Positions 1 through 8,582 of a stretch of DNA of 10,974 nt are shown piece by piece (position 1 is the stretch's first letter; every line of letters starts with the position of its first letter). The notes below the pieces were generated by a model, which saw nothing but the letters and a program-made list of their open reading frames with translations, did not search any database and was not told the DNA's origin. The stretch is taken from NCBI GenBank assembly GCA_027604665.1, contig JADGIZ010000624.1:1-10974 (forward strand), read 5' to 3'. A program made the translations under genes and the position numbers. The DNA is from Polyrhizophydium stewartii. Taxonomy: Eukaryota; Chytridiomycota; Chytridiomycetes; Rhizophydiales.

Positions 1-255
1 CCGCCGCCCCGCCGCCCCACAACCACTCCGCCCGGCAGATCCGCGCACATGGCGTGTCCGCCTGCATTGTATTGATGTCATGAACCCGCCCCGCCGCTCA
101 GATGCGGTGGCCGCGGCGGTACCGGCTTGCGCCGGCGGCGGCCGGCGAGAGCGCCAGCCCCGTCAGGGCCGCCAGCGCACGGTGGGCCGACGAAACGGCA
201 TGCGGCGTTCCTCGGAGACATGTTGCCGGTTGGGCAAGTGCTTGGTCAGCCAAAT

Positions 256-261
256 CTTATT
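256..261 (-). terminator. Possible polyadenylation signal of the xylulokinase gene
   Basis: On the minus strand this reads AATAAG, a one-base variant of AATAAA, about 53 nt downstream of the xylulokinase stop codon. The position suits a fungal 3' UTR, but the match is short and could be chance. Confidence 0.3.
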
Positions 262-270
262 GCTTGGTTT

Positions 271-293
271 ACGTCATTGGTCCGCCATATAAA
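271..293. promoter_or_regulatory. CRE / CCAAT / TATA-like cluster
   Basis: Within 23 bp there is ACGTCA (271-276, a CRE-type bZIP half-site), an inverted CCAAT box (ATTGG, 276-280) and TATAAA (288-293). On the minus strand the first two read CCAATGACGTAA. If TATAAA is active, transcription would run rightwards, antisense to the end of xylulokinase. If only the CCAAT/CRE part is active, it could serve a gene reading leftwards off the window. This is inferred from motifs only. Confidence 0.3.
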
Positions 294-313
294 CCTCAGC
301 TGGACAGTGGATC

Positions 314-2123
314 TCACACAGCATCTTGCTGGTAGAGCAGAGCGAGTTGTGAAGCCTGGTTTCTCAGACGTTCTGCACGCCAAGGTTCTGTGCGAGGCAG
401 CGCTGCTACACTGGCTGTGGTCTCCAGCGTCTCGAGGACATCGCCAAAGTCGCCTCCATGTACGGCTCTACTTTGGGTCGTCCACGCATGCCACGCCACC
501 AGCGCTCGGCCAAACGACGCGCCATTCACGTTTTCGGTTGAGAGCCTCAGAACAGGGGCATCGAATACGTCCGCCATGACTTGCAGGATGCGCTGGTTGG
601 CAGCCGCACCACCAGCAACAATCACACGCCGCAATGTTGGGCTGCCCTGCACGTCGGCGCCGCAGCCCAGGGCCTGCTCAAGGTGGTGTCGCATGGCAAG
701 CATCTGACTTTCGAGGATGACAAGGCAGTCAAGCGAGGCAGGACGGAACGCATCGACGTAACATCCGTGCTGCCAGCGCACGACTCGACCCCCAGGATGC
801 GCGGGTGTGATTTCGGGCTCAAAGAAGAACAAGCCGATGGGAGGATTGGTAGCTTGTGACTCGGCGACTGTCGCTGCACCGTCGACGAGGCGGTCAAACT
901 GGGTCCACGATCCGCCAGCATGTTCACTGCACACGCGCTCCCGCGCCAGAGACCCGTTCTTGAAAACAAGCATTCCAAAGAACTGGTCGTGCACGAAAGG
1001 ATGCCGCATAATATGTCCTCCGGGCGTCGGCCGAGCTTCCTTTGTCGAGAAGCACAACGTATCGCTGGTGCCGAGCGAGATCATAATGTCGTTTGGCCCG
1101 AGGGGCAGGCTGCACAAGGTTGCTGGGTTGTCACCGGTAAATGAGACGACGAGGCAGTCGGCACCAAACCCAAAACGCTCGACAAAGTAGCTCGAGATGG
1201 TGCCGAGCACAGCATCCGAGGGCACCACATCTGCCTCGGTGTCCGAGAGGCGGCGCGACAGATCTGGCGCGCACGCATCGAGCAGGCGGCGGTCCCAGGT
1301 TCGCGTGCGAACATTAAGGAGGTTCATGCCGCTTGCATCGGCAGCGTCGATGGGTGCGATCTTGCCGAGAAACAGGGACGCCATGAAGGACGACACCAGA
1401 GAGATGCGCTCGGTGCGGGCGTATGCCTCTGGCTGCGTCTCGAATATCTTGGCGATCTATGCGCCGAGCGCTGTCAGCGCACGGCAGACACTCGCACAAG
1501 TCTGGCGCCTCCGAACCTGGGGTCCTGTGAAGCGCTCATGTGCTGCCGAGCCAGTGATCTCGGCGAGGGCGGCTGCGCCGCCGGCACAGGCCTCGAGCCG
1601 CCGACACTGCTCCGACGTGCTTGTGTCCATCCAGATCGGAGACATGGGCACCGCAAGTGCCGATCCTCGCTCGGCCGTGCCCCCAAGCTGGCTGGTGAGC
1701 GTGCGCTGCGGATCGAGCCCGCCGAGCATCCTCGCGGCGCCTTTGGCCCAAAAGACGCTTCCGTGCTGCTGCCCACAGCCGCTGACTGCGCGCACGGTGT
1801 CGAACGGGAAGCCCGCACGCTGCAGCTTGGCCAACAGCAGATCGAGGGCTTCGATCCACATGAGCGCCGGTGCGTGCACGCACGGGCCGCGTGCCACGGC
1901 GCCTCCTCTCGTGCTGTTGGGGCTGGTGTCAACGGCAGGAAGGCAGCGACGCTGCTGCGGCCGCAACGCACCCGTACTGCGGCAGCTCTGCGTCAAACGA
2001 TACTGCCTCGGTCCATGCAATGGTAGGCGGGCCGCCCTCGCTGTCTGGTGGCGCGACGGCGGTGAGCTTGAGCTGCTGAGTGGACAGGTCGACGCCGACG
2101 AACAGCGGGCGACTTGTGGACAT
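314..2123 (-). CDS. XKS1: Xylulokinase (D-xylulose kinase, FGGY family), 3 exons
   Basis: Predicted to phosphorylate D-xylulose to D-xylulose 5-phosphate with ATP in the cytosol, feeding the pentose phosphate pathway. The coding joins are 2123-1972, 1913-1517 and 1456-314, giving 563 aa; yeast Xks1 is about 600 and human XYLB about 536. The start ATG at 2123 directly precedes the N-terminal FGGY motif (VGVDLSTQQLK, residues 9-19). Exon 2 carries the sugar-side signatures (MWIEALDLLL, SGCGQQHGSVFW, SPIWMDTSTSEQC, ERFTGPQ). Exon 3 has SGMNLLNV, then GDNPATL with the likely catalytic Asp at about 292, the nucleotide-site ISLGTSDT (about 309-316), and VAGGAAANQRI near the C-terminus. No key motif is missing. 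The gene is divergent to SYF1, with 188 bp between start codons. An in-frame ATG at 2189 exists, but it would add a family-atypical Arg-rich leader. Confidence 0.93.
1457..1516 (-). other. Xylulokinase intron 2 (60 nt)
   Basis: Donor GTTCGG (weak) and acceptor ATAG, with a CTGAC branch sequence 14 nt before the acceptor. Removal joins FTGPQ to IAKIFETQPEAYARTERISL, the family sequence. The length is a multiple of three, and the last three bases of the intron (TAG) are an in-frame stop, so a retained intron would end the protein after about 202 residues. Confidence 0.88.
1914..1971 (-). other. Xylulokinase intron 1 (58 nt)
   Basis: Donor GTGCGT, acceptor ACAG, and a TTGAC branch-like sequence about 20 nt before the acceptor. 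Removal joins ELPQYG to TRGGAV across a split Gly codon and restores the family motif. Without splicing the frame meets a stop. Confidence 0.88.
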
Positions 2124-2311
2124 TTGAGATTCGGCAAGCCTGTGTTCTGGCCCGATCGCCCTCGTCTGCCTCCTTGAACGGCGCAACAAGTGCCAGTAGC
2201 AGCGCCGAGATCATCCAGTGGACGCCCAGCAGCTTGGCCTGCAACCCGCCCCCTCGTCCGCGGCAGCAGTGTCGCCGCTCGCCCATCGAGGATCCCGAGT
2301 TTGCGCACGAC
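2124..2311. promoter_or_regulatory. Divergent intergenic region between xylulokinase and SYF1
   Basis: The 188 bp between the two start codons must hold both 5' flanks. I see no TATA box or CCAAT box. A C-rich CCCGCCCCC run lies at about 2248-2256, and the rest is mixed GC-rich sequence. A bidirectional promoter is likely from geometry alone. Confidence 0.5.
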
Positions 2312-5300
2312 ATGCCGACCGCCCGGCAAGATCACGTCGCCGAGCTGCTGCGGCGGCTGCCCGGCGAGGACCTGCGTGAGCACGCGCATGCCGGCGCAGA
2401 GCGCCCTCGTTCGCAGCGCGCGCCTGCCTGCTGACGCCCCGCCGTCCGCCCGCACCGTCGCGCACCCCGCTTGCGTGGCGGCATGCGCAGCCCACGAGGA
2501 GTTCTGCCTGCGTCACCCGTTCTCGGTCAAGGCGTGGTTGGGCTACCACCAGCACCTGGTTGCCCGCGGCGCACCGCCCGAGGCCCGCTCGTTTGTGCTC
2601 GAGCGCGCAGTCGCAGAGCTTCCGGGCAGCTACAAGCTCTGGAAGCTGCTCCTGGACCTTCATGTCGACCGCCTGCTGCGTCCGGCGGCAGCGTCCAAGT
2701 CTGGAAGCGACGGTGCCAGCTCGGCGGCGGCGGCGACGGCGCTGCCGGGCATGCGCACGCCGCGGCCAGAGTTCCCTCCCGCGCATCCCGAGTGGCTTGC
2801 TGTCAACGGACACTTTGAAAAGAGCCTTGCCCTGTGCAACAAGTTCCCGGTCATCTGGCTCATGTACTGCCGCTTTCTGATGCACCAGCCCGGGCGCATT
2901 ACCTTCACACGGCGTACATTTGACCGGGCGCTCAAGGCGCTGCCGTCGTCACAGCACAAGCGCATCTGGGACCTGTATCTCGAGTTTGCGCTGCAGGCCG
3001 GAGGCGAGACGTGCGTGCGCATCTGGCGCCGCTTCCTCAAGATCGAGCCGAGTCAGTCGGAGCGTTTTGTTGGCGTGCTGCAGTCGCTCGAGCCGCCGCG
3101 CTACGCCGACGCCGCGCAGACGCTGGCGGCGATCGTCATGAACCCAAAGTATGCGTCGCCCGAGAGCGGCAAGACGACGTTCCAGTACTGGGTCGAGCTG
3201 TGTGACCTTGTGTGCGACCACCCCGAGGAGATTGACCAGAGCCTCGCAGGCAGCCACCTCGCGCTAAGCGCCGCAGACTCGCTGGCGCTGATTCCCGAGC
3301 GCCTTGATGTCGAGCGCATCATGCGCGCGGGCATTGCGCGCTTCACAGACCAGGTCGGCCGGCTGTGGAACGGCCTGGCGCGCTGGCGGATCGTGCGCGG
3401 CGAGTTCGATCTCGCTGCAGACGTGTACGAAGAGGCCATGCGCAGCGTCGTCACGGTCCGCGACTTTTCGATGGTGTTTGACGCCTACGCCAAGATGGAA
3501 GAGGACATCCTTGCCGCCACCATGGAGCGCCTGTCAGGCAAGCGGCTTCGCGACCTTGACGACGACGAGATGGACACTGGTGCCGATGATGGCGACAGCG
3601 TTGATGAAGATCAGTCGAACAACGCGGCCAACGGCGCCATCGGCGTCGATGACGCGCAGCCAGTTGACGAGGCCGACGTCGACATGCGTTTGGCGCACCT
3701 CGAGAGGCTGATGGAGCGCCGCCCGTTCCTTGTCAATGACGTGTTGCTGCGGCAGAACCCGCACAACGTGCACGAGTGGCAGGTGCGCGCGAAGCTGTTC
3801 CGCGACCGCGGCGACCACGACAAGGTCGTCGAGACATACACTCAGGCCATCGAGACCATCTCGCCGCACAAGGCCCACGGCAAGCTGCATCAGCTGATGG
3901 TCGATTTCGCAAAGTACTTTGAGGAGCGCGGCGAGCTTGACCGCGCACGTGCCGTGTTCGAGGAGGCCGTCAAAGTGCCGTACAAGCAGGTCGATGATCT
4001 GGCGCAGGCGTGGTCCCAGTGGGCCGAGATGGAGCTGCGCCAAGATGCCTTTGAGAATGCTCGCGAAGTGCTTGGTCGTGCCACGGCGCCGCCGCGGGGG
4101 TCGGCGGGAGTGCACGCGGCGATTCGGTTCAACGACGAGTCGCGGCCCGTGCATCAGCGTTTGTTCAAGAGCATCAAGCTGTGGTCGCTTTATGTTGATG
4201 TCGAGGAGTCGGTTGGTACGCCAGAGAGCACCAAGGCCGTCTACGACCGCATTCTGGAGCTCAAGATCGCGACGCCGCAGATTGTGACCAACTACGCGCA
4301 GTTCCTCGAGGATAACAAGTTCTACGAGGAGAGTTTCCGCGTCTACGAGCGTGGCATCGAGCTTTTCGGATATCCGATTGCGTTTGAGATCTGGAACATT
4401 TACCTGACCAAGTTTATTGCGCGCTACGGCGGCAGCAAGATCGAGCGCGCGCGAGACCTGTTTGAGCAAGCGCTTGAGAAGTGCCCGCCCAAGTTTGCCA
4501 AGACGCTGTTTCTGCTTTACGGCAAGCTCGAGGAGGAGCACGGACTTGCGCGCCACGCCATGCGCATCTTTGACCGCGCGACGCGCACCGTCGGGATCGA
4601 GGACCGGTACGAGATGTTCCAGCTTTACATTGCCAAAGCGACCTCGTGGTTTGGGCTCGTGTCGACGCGCGAGATTTACCAGCGCGCTCTCGAGACGCTG
4701 CCAGATCGGCAGGCAAGGGACATTGCCCTCAAGTTCGTCGACATGGAGACAAAGCTGGGCGAGGTGGACCGCTCGCGCGCGATCCTGGCCTATGCGAGCC
4801 AGTTTTGCGACCCGCGCGTCGACCCGGCGTTCTGGAAGAAGTGGCACGAATTCGAGGTCAAGTACGGCAACGAGGACACGTTCAAGGAGATGCTGAGGTG
4901 CGCTGCGTGTCCGTACTTGCGAGTTTTCTTTGACACTCATTGGGAGCTAACGTTTGGTGCTCCGCAATGCGCAGGATCAAGCGCTCCGTCCAGGCAAAAT
5001 ACAACACCGAGGTCAGCTTCATTTCGTCGCAGATCCTGGCCGCGCGCAAGACCTCGGACGGGCAGACGAGCGTGGCGCCAGATGCCATGCAGGCGGTCGA
5101 GGCCGCCGCCAAGAAGCCCGGCGGCACCCGCGTCGTCGGCTTTGTTCGGGCAGAGAAGACGGAGCCGCAGGCGGATGCATCCACAGTCAGCGGCAAGGCA
5201 GCCAACCCGGACGAGATTGAGATTGGTGACGACGACGACGACGACGACAACCAAAACGGCAGAGACGGTGGCGCGGCTAATCCCGACGAGATCGAGATTG

Positions 5301-5317
5301 GCGATGGCGATGGCGAT

Positions 5318-5357
<40 letters not shown>

Positions 5358-5527
5358 GCGGCGGCGAGGAGGAGCAGGCACACGAGATCCGGCAGATCGG
5401 CAACATCCGGCGGCAGGCGGTGCCTGCGAGTGTGTTTGGAGGGCTGGCGTCCAAGGCCGCCGAGCTGGGCGAAGAGGAGGTGGCCGAGCTAGGCGCCAAG
5501 GAGCGCTTCAAGCGCAAGCGCGGATGA
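2312..5527 (+). CDS. SYF1: Pre-mRNA-splicing factor SYF1 (XAB2 family, HAT repeats), 3 exons
   Basis: Nuclear scaffold subunit of the Prp19/NineTeen complex, which stabilises the catalytic spliceosome; the human orthologue XAB2 also acts in transcription-coupled repair. The joins are 2312-2375, 2491-4897 and 4975-5527, giving 1007 aa; yeast and human proteins are about 855-860. Exon 1 encodes 21 residues plus one base, and splicing yields GEDLPHEEFCLRHPFSVKAW, the conserved SYF1 N-terminus. The body is HAT (half-TPR) repeats, with motifs such as RRTFDRALKALP, TRFTDQVGRLW, LLRQNPHNVHEW, KQVDDLAQAW, KAVYDRILELKIATPQI, TKFIARYGG and CPPKFAKTL. RIKRSVQAKYNTEV opens exon 3. The extra length comes from an Ala/Ser insert (about residues 91-122), an acidic insert (about 376-420) and an expanded acidic tail. 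The start at 2312 is the only in-frame ATG that does not overlap the xylulokinase start. Confidence 0.95.
2376..2490 (+). other. SYF1 intron 1 (115 nt)
   Basis: Donor GTGAGC, acceptor GCAG, branch-like GCTGACG near 2430. No AG occurs between that branch and the acceptor, which fits scanning to the first AG. The splice completes a Pro codon in GEDLPHEEF. Confidence 0.85.
4898..4974 (+). other. SYF1 intron 2 (77 nt)
   Basis: Donor GTGCGC, acceptor GCAG, branch-like GCTAACG about 25 nt before the acceptor. The splice joins EDTFKEMLR to IKRSVQAKYNTEV, a continuous conserved stretch in this family, through a split Arg codon. Confidence 0.93.
5204..5356 (+). repeat. SYF1 tail: duplicated NPDEIEIGD motif, (GAC)7 and GAYGGY hexamers
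   Basis: The peptide NPDEIEIGD occurs twice, at residues 901 and 926 (nt 5204 and 5279), 25 residues apart. The first copy runs into seven Asp codons, all GAC (5228-5248). The second runs into nine Asp-Gly units (5303-5356) written as GATGGC and GACGGC hexamers. SYF1/XAB2 proteins normally carry one such NPEEI-type motif followed by a short acidic stretch. This looks like a local duplication followed by microsatellite expansion that kept the frame. Confidence 0.9.
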
Positions 5528-5541
5528 GAATGAAGCCCCGA

Positions 5542-5565
5542 CCTGCCTGCCTGCCTGCCTGCCTG
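5542..5565 (+). repeat. (CCTG)6 tetranucleotide microsatellite
   Basis: Six exact CCTG units lie 14 bp after the SYF1 stop codon, in the 175-bp gap before the FAD oxidase gene. The location is in the presumed SYF1 3' UTR. No coding role is visible. Confidence 0.9.
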
Positions 5566-5702
5566 CTTGCCCGCCGCCTCGCGGGGCATGGACGCAACGG
5601 GCAAGCGGATCGGCGCTCGCGGACCCGACCGCGGAGAATTGCGGCGAAACAGGCAGCGCGATCGGCCACGGGCGAGGGAGGCAGGCTTTCCCGCCGCCCC
5701 AG

Positions 5703-7537
5703 ATGCCTCCCCTGCGCGTCGCCGTTGTCGTGAGTGCCGTGCCGCCGCCAACGGGCGCCGCGAGCTGCAGCCGCTCTGACGCCCGCCGCGCGCTCGTGCC
5801 GCACTCCGCCGCGGCCGCCGCTCCAGGGCTCCGGAATCTCCGGCCTTGCCGCCGCCTGGCTGCTGTCTCGCGGCCCCGAGCGCTTCAGCGTCACCGTCTT
5901 CGAGGCGGCCGACTACCTGGGCGGCCACACGCACACCGTCGACGTGGCGTCGCTCGATGGCTCGGCCAAGGTCGGCGTAGACACGGGCTTCATCGTGTGC
6001 AACCCGGTCACCTACCCCAACTTCCTTGCCTTCCTCGAGGCGCTCGGCGTGCCCCTGGTGCAGTCGGACATGTCGTTCTCGGTCTCACGCAACGGCGGCG
6101 AGTTCGAGTGGTGCGGCGATAACCTCGACACCGTCTTTGCGCAGCGCACCAACCTGCTGCCCTTTGCGCAGCCCGGCGGCGGCATGTTCCGCCTGCTGTG
6201 GGACTGCATCCGCTTCCACGCCCACGCCAAGCAGATCGCCGTCGAGGCCGACCAGATGATGTTTGATGACCAAGGAAACGTCAAGGCCCCCGGCCCCGCG
6301 TCGGACTCGGCTGGTCACCCGCTCGCCAAGATGACGCTCGGATCGTTCTTCAGCGAGCACGGCTACTCGCGCTTCTTTTACGAGAACTACGTGCTGCCCA
6401 TGACGGCCGCCATCTGGTCGTCGCCCGCCGACGTCACGTTCGACAAGTTCCCTCTCCTGACGCTCGTGCGCTTCATGCGCAACCACGTCATGCTGCAGAT
6501 CGGCGGCCGGCCAAAGTGGCGCACCGTCGACGGCGGCAGCCGCAACTATGTGGCGCGTGTCACCGAGTCGGTCAAGGACATCCGCCTCAGCACCAGGATC
6601 GTCCGCGTCCAGCGGCCGGCAGATCCCGATGCCGCCGGCCCCGTGCTGCTCACCGACGACAAGGGTCGCACCGAGAAGTTTGACCACGTCATATTCGCGA
6701 CCCACACGGACCAGACGCTCGAGATCCTTGGCGAGTCAGCGACGCCGCTGGAGCGAAAGATCATTGGCGCCATCAAGTACTCCAAGAACCGCGCCGTGCT
6801 GCACCGCGATGCAACGGTGAGCTGCGCTCACGCCTGCGGCAGGGAGTGGGTCTGCGGGCCTTGGACGCTGATCCTGCTTTTTTGCCGCGATGCAGCTCAT
6901 GCCCACGCGCACCAAAGCGTGGGCTGCATGGAACTATCTGACGACATCGCGCACCGAATCCAAGTCCCAGAGCATGTGCCTGACGTACTGGATGAACAGA
7001 CTGCAGCCGTTTGTCCGTCCCGAGGTCTTTGGCCAGGTGTTTGTGACCATGAACCCTCTGCGCGAGCCCAAGGCAGACACGGTCCTGGGTGCATGGGACT
7101 ACGACCACCCGCTCTACACGCCAGAGACCATTGCTGCGCAGGAGTCGCTCAACGAGATCCAGAACAAGCACGCCACGACGTTCTGCGGCGCGTGGACCAA
7201 CTATGGCTTCCACGAGGACGGATGTACGTCGGGTCTGCTCGCCGCGCAATCGCTCGGCGCCGCATGTCCGTTCCCTGTCCGCCTCAACGGCGGGTACCCG
7301 ACTGCGCGCCTTGCCCCGCCTCCGCCCGCGCATCTCGCCGCCAAGGGCGTGCAGCGCTACAAGATCCCGCCCCCAATCCATCTCTCGCACGCCCAGGGCA
7401 ACGGGTCGTCGGCCGGCTTTGGCAGCACCGCAGCGACTGCCGCGTCATCGCTCGGCCTGCTGCGGCCGCTCGTCTTTGTCTCGGTCGCGGTTGCTGCGGC
7501 CGCGGTTGTTTATGCCGCCGCGTCCGTGTCTGCCTGA
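5703..7537 (+). CDS. FAD-dependent amine-oxidase-like oxidoreductase (COG2907 type), 3 exons, C-terminal membrane anchor
   Basis: The joins are 5703-5729, 5827-6816 and 6896-7537, giving 552 aa. Splicing reunites MPPLRVAVV with GSGISGLAAAWLL, forming the GxGxxG dinucleotide-binding motif (residues 10-15), followed by VTVFEAADYLGGHTHT (31-46), VDTGFIVCN (60-68), SDMSFSVS (89-96) and WRTVDGGSRNYV (240-251). FAD-site and C-terminal motifs LMPTRTKAWAAWNY, FCGAWTNYGFHEDG and TSGLLAAQSLG follow in exon 3. Residues about 529-549 are hydrophobic (PLVFVSVAVAAAAVVYAAA), consistent with a tail anchor. Bacterial relatives neighbour cyclopropane-synthase-like methyltransferases, and the N-terminal half of plant cyclopropane fatty acid synthases is a related FAD oxidase. 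A lipid desaturase/oxidase role is therefore likely, but the substrate is unknown. The next gene (8849-10473, convergent) is the matching methyltransferase class. A general amine oxidase is less likely given these motifs. Confidence 0.9.
5730..5826 (+). other. FAD oxidase intron 1 (97 nt), after a 9-codon exon
   Basis: Donor GTGAGT (consensus), acceptor CCAG, branch-like CTCTGACG at about 5774-5781. It sits in phase 0 between the first beta-strand (VAVV) and the glycine loop (GSGISG) of the FAD-binding fold. Skipping this splice would lose the nucleotide-binding motif. Confidence 0.9.
6817..6895 (+). other. FAD oxidase intron 2 (79 nt)
   Basis: Donor GTGAGC, acceptor GCAG, branch-like GCTGATC followed by a short T-rich run. 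The splice joins AVLHRDAT to LMPTRTKAWAAWNY in phase 0, matching the family. Confidence 0.92.
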
Positions 7538-8547
7538 GACGGAGTGCAATGAACATGCTCATTATTGGCCGAAGTATTAAGAAGCAAGAATGAAATTCGA
7601 ATCTCGAGTCCGCAGAACGTTAGTAATCGTCGATCGAGCATACTGCATGGTGGGGGGTCGAGAGGGCCGCGTGCGGCAGGCGGCAGGCATCACCGGCGCA
7701 ACCTGGTGCGGCTGCGCGTGCGGCGGCCGTGCGCTGCGCACACGGACTGACCCTGCATGCACGGTCGCCGTTGAGCTGGTTGAGAGCTGCGTCAGCCGCG
7801 TCCTCGCCGACAACGACATCGCCATTGGAGTCGGATCGCAGCGACGCCCTCAGGACGACCGATGTGTTTAGCGCGTCCCGGCCATGGGCAGTTCCGTCCC
7901 CAAACCGCCGCCCAGGTCGCAGCCAGCAGCAGCAGCTCGCGACGCCCCATTGGGTGGCATACTGCCGTCGTCCAAGGGCTGTACCCACACGCCCCGGGTC
8001 AAATCTGGTCCGCTGCCTTCCCCGTCGGGTCGCCGCACCACCATCGGCCGAGTATTGTGCCAATCTGTGCCTCTCGAGGCCACGCGCCGTTTCTCGGAAC
8101 AACCTGACAGATCGATCTGGCCCCAGACCAGCTCTCGGAGACACCACGGCCAACGCCACCAAGGACGGCCCGACCAAGCGACCCCACGGCCATCGTCGCG
8201 CCTTGCCGGACTGCGCCTACTGCCACCTCTTGGTCATGCCCCGCCATCCTCGAGCAAGAGCACGACCAAGGCCCCATTGCTCATCGCCGCAAGATCCACC
8301 TGCCAAGTGTGCAGGCTCGTACTGGCTCGCACGAAGCGACCAGCCGGACAGGCGCATCGAGCTCCAGGGCCGAGTCGCCGCCACGGTCGTCCCGGTCTTG
8401 CTCATTGGCACGCCGGCTTTGCGCCTGCCTCGCATCAACTGCCCCGCTTCGCACCGCAACTTCTCGCACTGCATCTGCATCGCGACAGCCGCTCTGCTTT
8501 GCCGCAACTGTATGCGCAGCATCCGCATGCGCCATCAACAACAACAA

Positions 8548-8561
8548 CATGCTCAAGCATG
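8548..8561. repeat. Perfect inverted repeat, 6-bp arms
   Basis: CATGCT (8548-8553) pairs with AGCATG (8556-8561) across two bases. In RNA a two-base loop would open to at least four by losing the innermost pair. It abuts the stronger hairpin at 8563-8582. Confidence 0.75.
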
Positions 8562-8562
8562 A

Positions 8563-8582
8563 TGTACAGCTACTGCTGTACA
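8563..8582. repeat. Perfect hairpin, 8-bp arms with 4-nt loop
   Basis: TGTACAGC (8563-8570) and GCTGTACA (8575-8582) are exact inverted copies around the loop TACT. It lies about 270 nt downstream of the methyltransferase stop on that gene's strand, so it may be in its 3' UTR. No run of T follows, so it is not a bacterial-type terminator. Confidence 0.85.

Larger units (their letters stand above)
1..313. other. Intergenic stretch at the left edge, no supported gene
   Basis: I see no protein of recognisable family in either strand. The open frames are short, Arg/Ala-rich and typical of GC-rich noncoding DNA. The right part contains the 3' flank of the xylulokinase gene, with a polyadenylation-like AATAAG on the minus strand, and a promoter-like cluster at 271-293. 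A gene reading leftwards out of the window could start here, since minus-strand ATGs exist at 50 and 79, but nothing in the few visible codons supports either. Confidence 0.5.

Noticed and set aside
1197..2177. Plus-strand frame of 326 codons opposite xylulokinase
   Set aside because: It is antisense to all three xylulokinase exons and both introns, with Arg/Ala/Pro-rich composition and no recognisable domain.
2114..2311. Extension of SYF1 to an upstream in-frame ATG at 2114
   Set aside because: It would overlap the xylulokinase start codon at 2123 and add a leader unlike SYF1 proteins. The ATG at 2312 gives the expected short N-terminus.
3534..4940. Long open frame (468 codons) on the minus strand inside SYF1
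   Set aside because: It is antisense to strongly conserved SYF1 codons and Leu/Arg/Val-rich. Such frames are expected opposite GC-rich genes. No domain was recognised.
5303..5356. Hexamer array considered as a CRISPR or satellite array
   Set aside because: There are no spacers. It is an in-frame Asp-Gly codon repeat in SYF1.
4882..5934. Minus-strand frame with long Ser-Pro repeats across the SYF1 tail
   Set aside because: The Ser-Pro run is the reverse of the Asp-Gly hexamers in SYF1, and the frame crosses into the FAD oxidase start. It has no independent support.
7590..7612. ATTCGAATCT resembling a tRNA T-loop
   Set aside because: No acceptor, D or anticodon arm can be fitted around it on either strand.
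7620..8177. Minus-strand frame of 185 codons; the segment with NGDVVVGEDAADAALNQ faintly recalls Hsp70-type sequence
   Set aside because: The resemblance covers only a few residues, the flanking parts do not follow any Hsp70 order, and the rest is Arg/Ala-rich. A BLASTP hit with continuous alignment would be needed to revive it.
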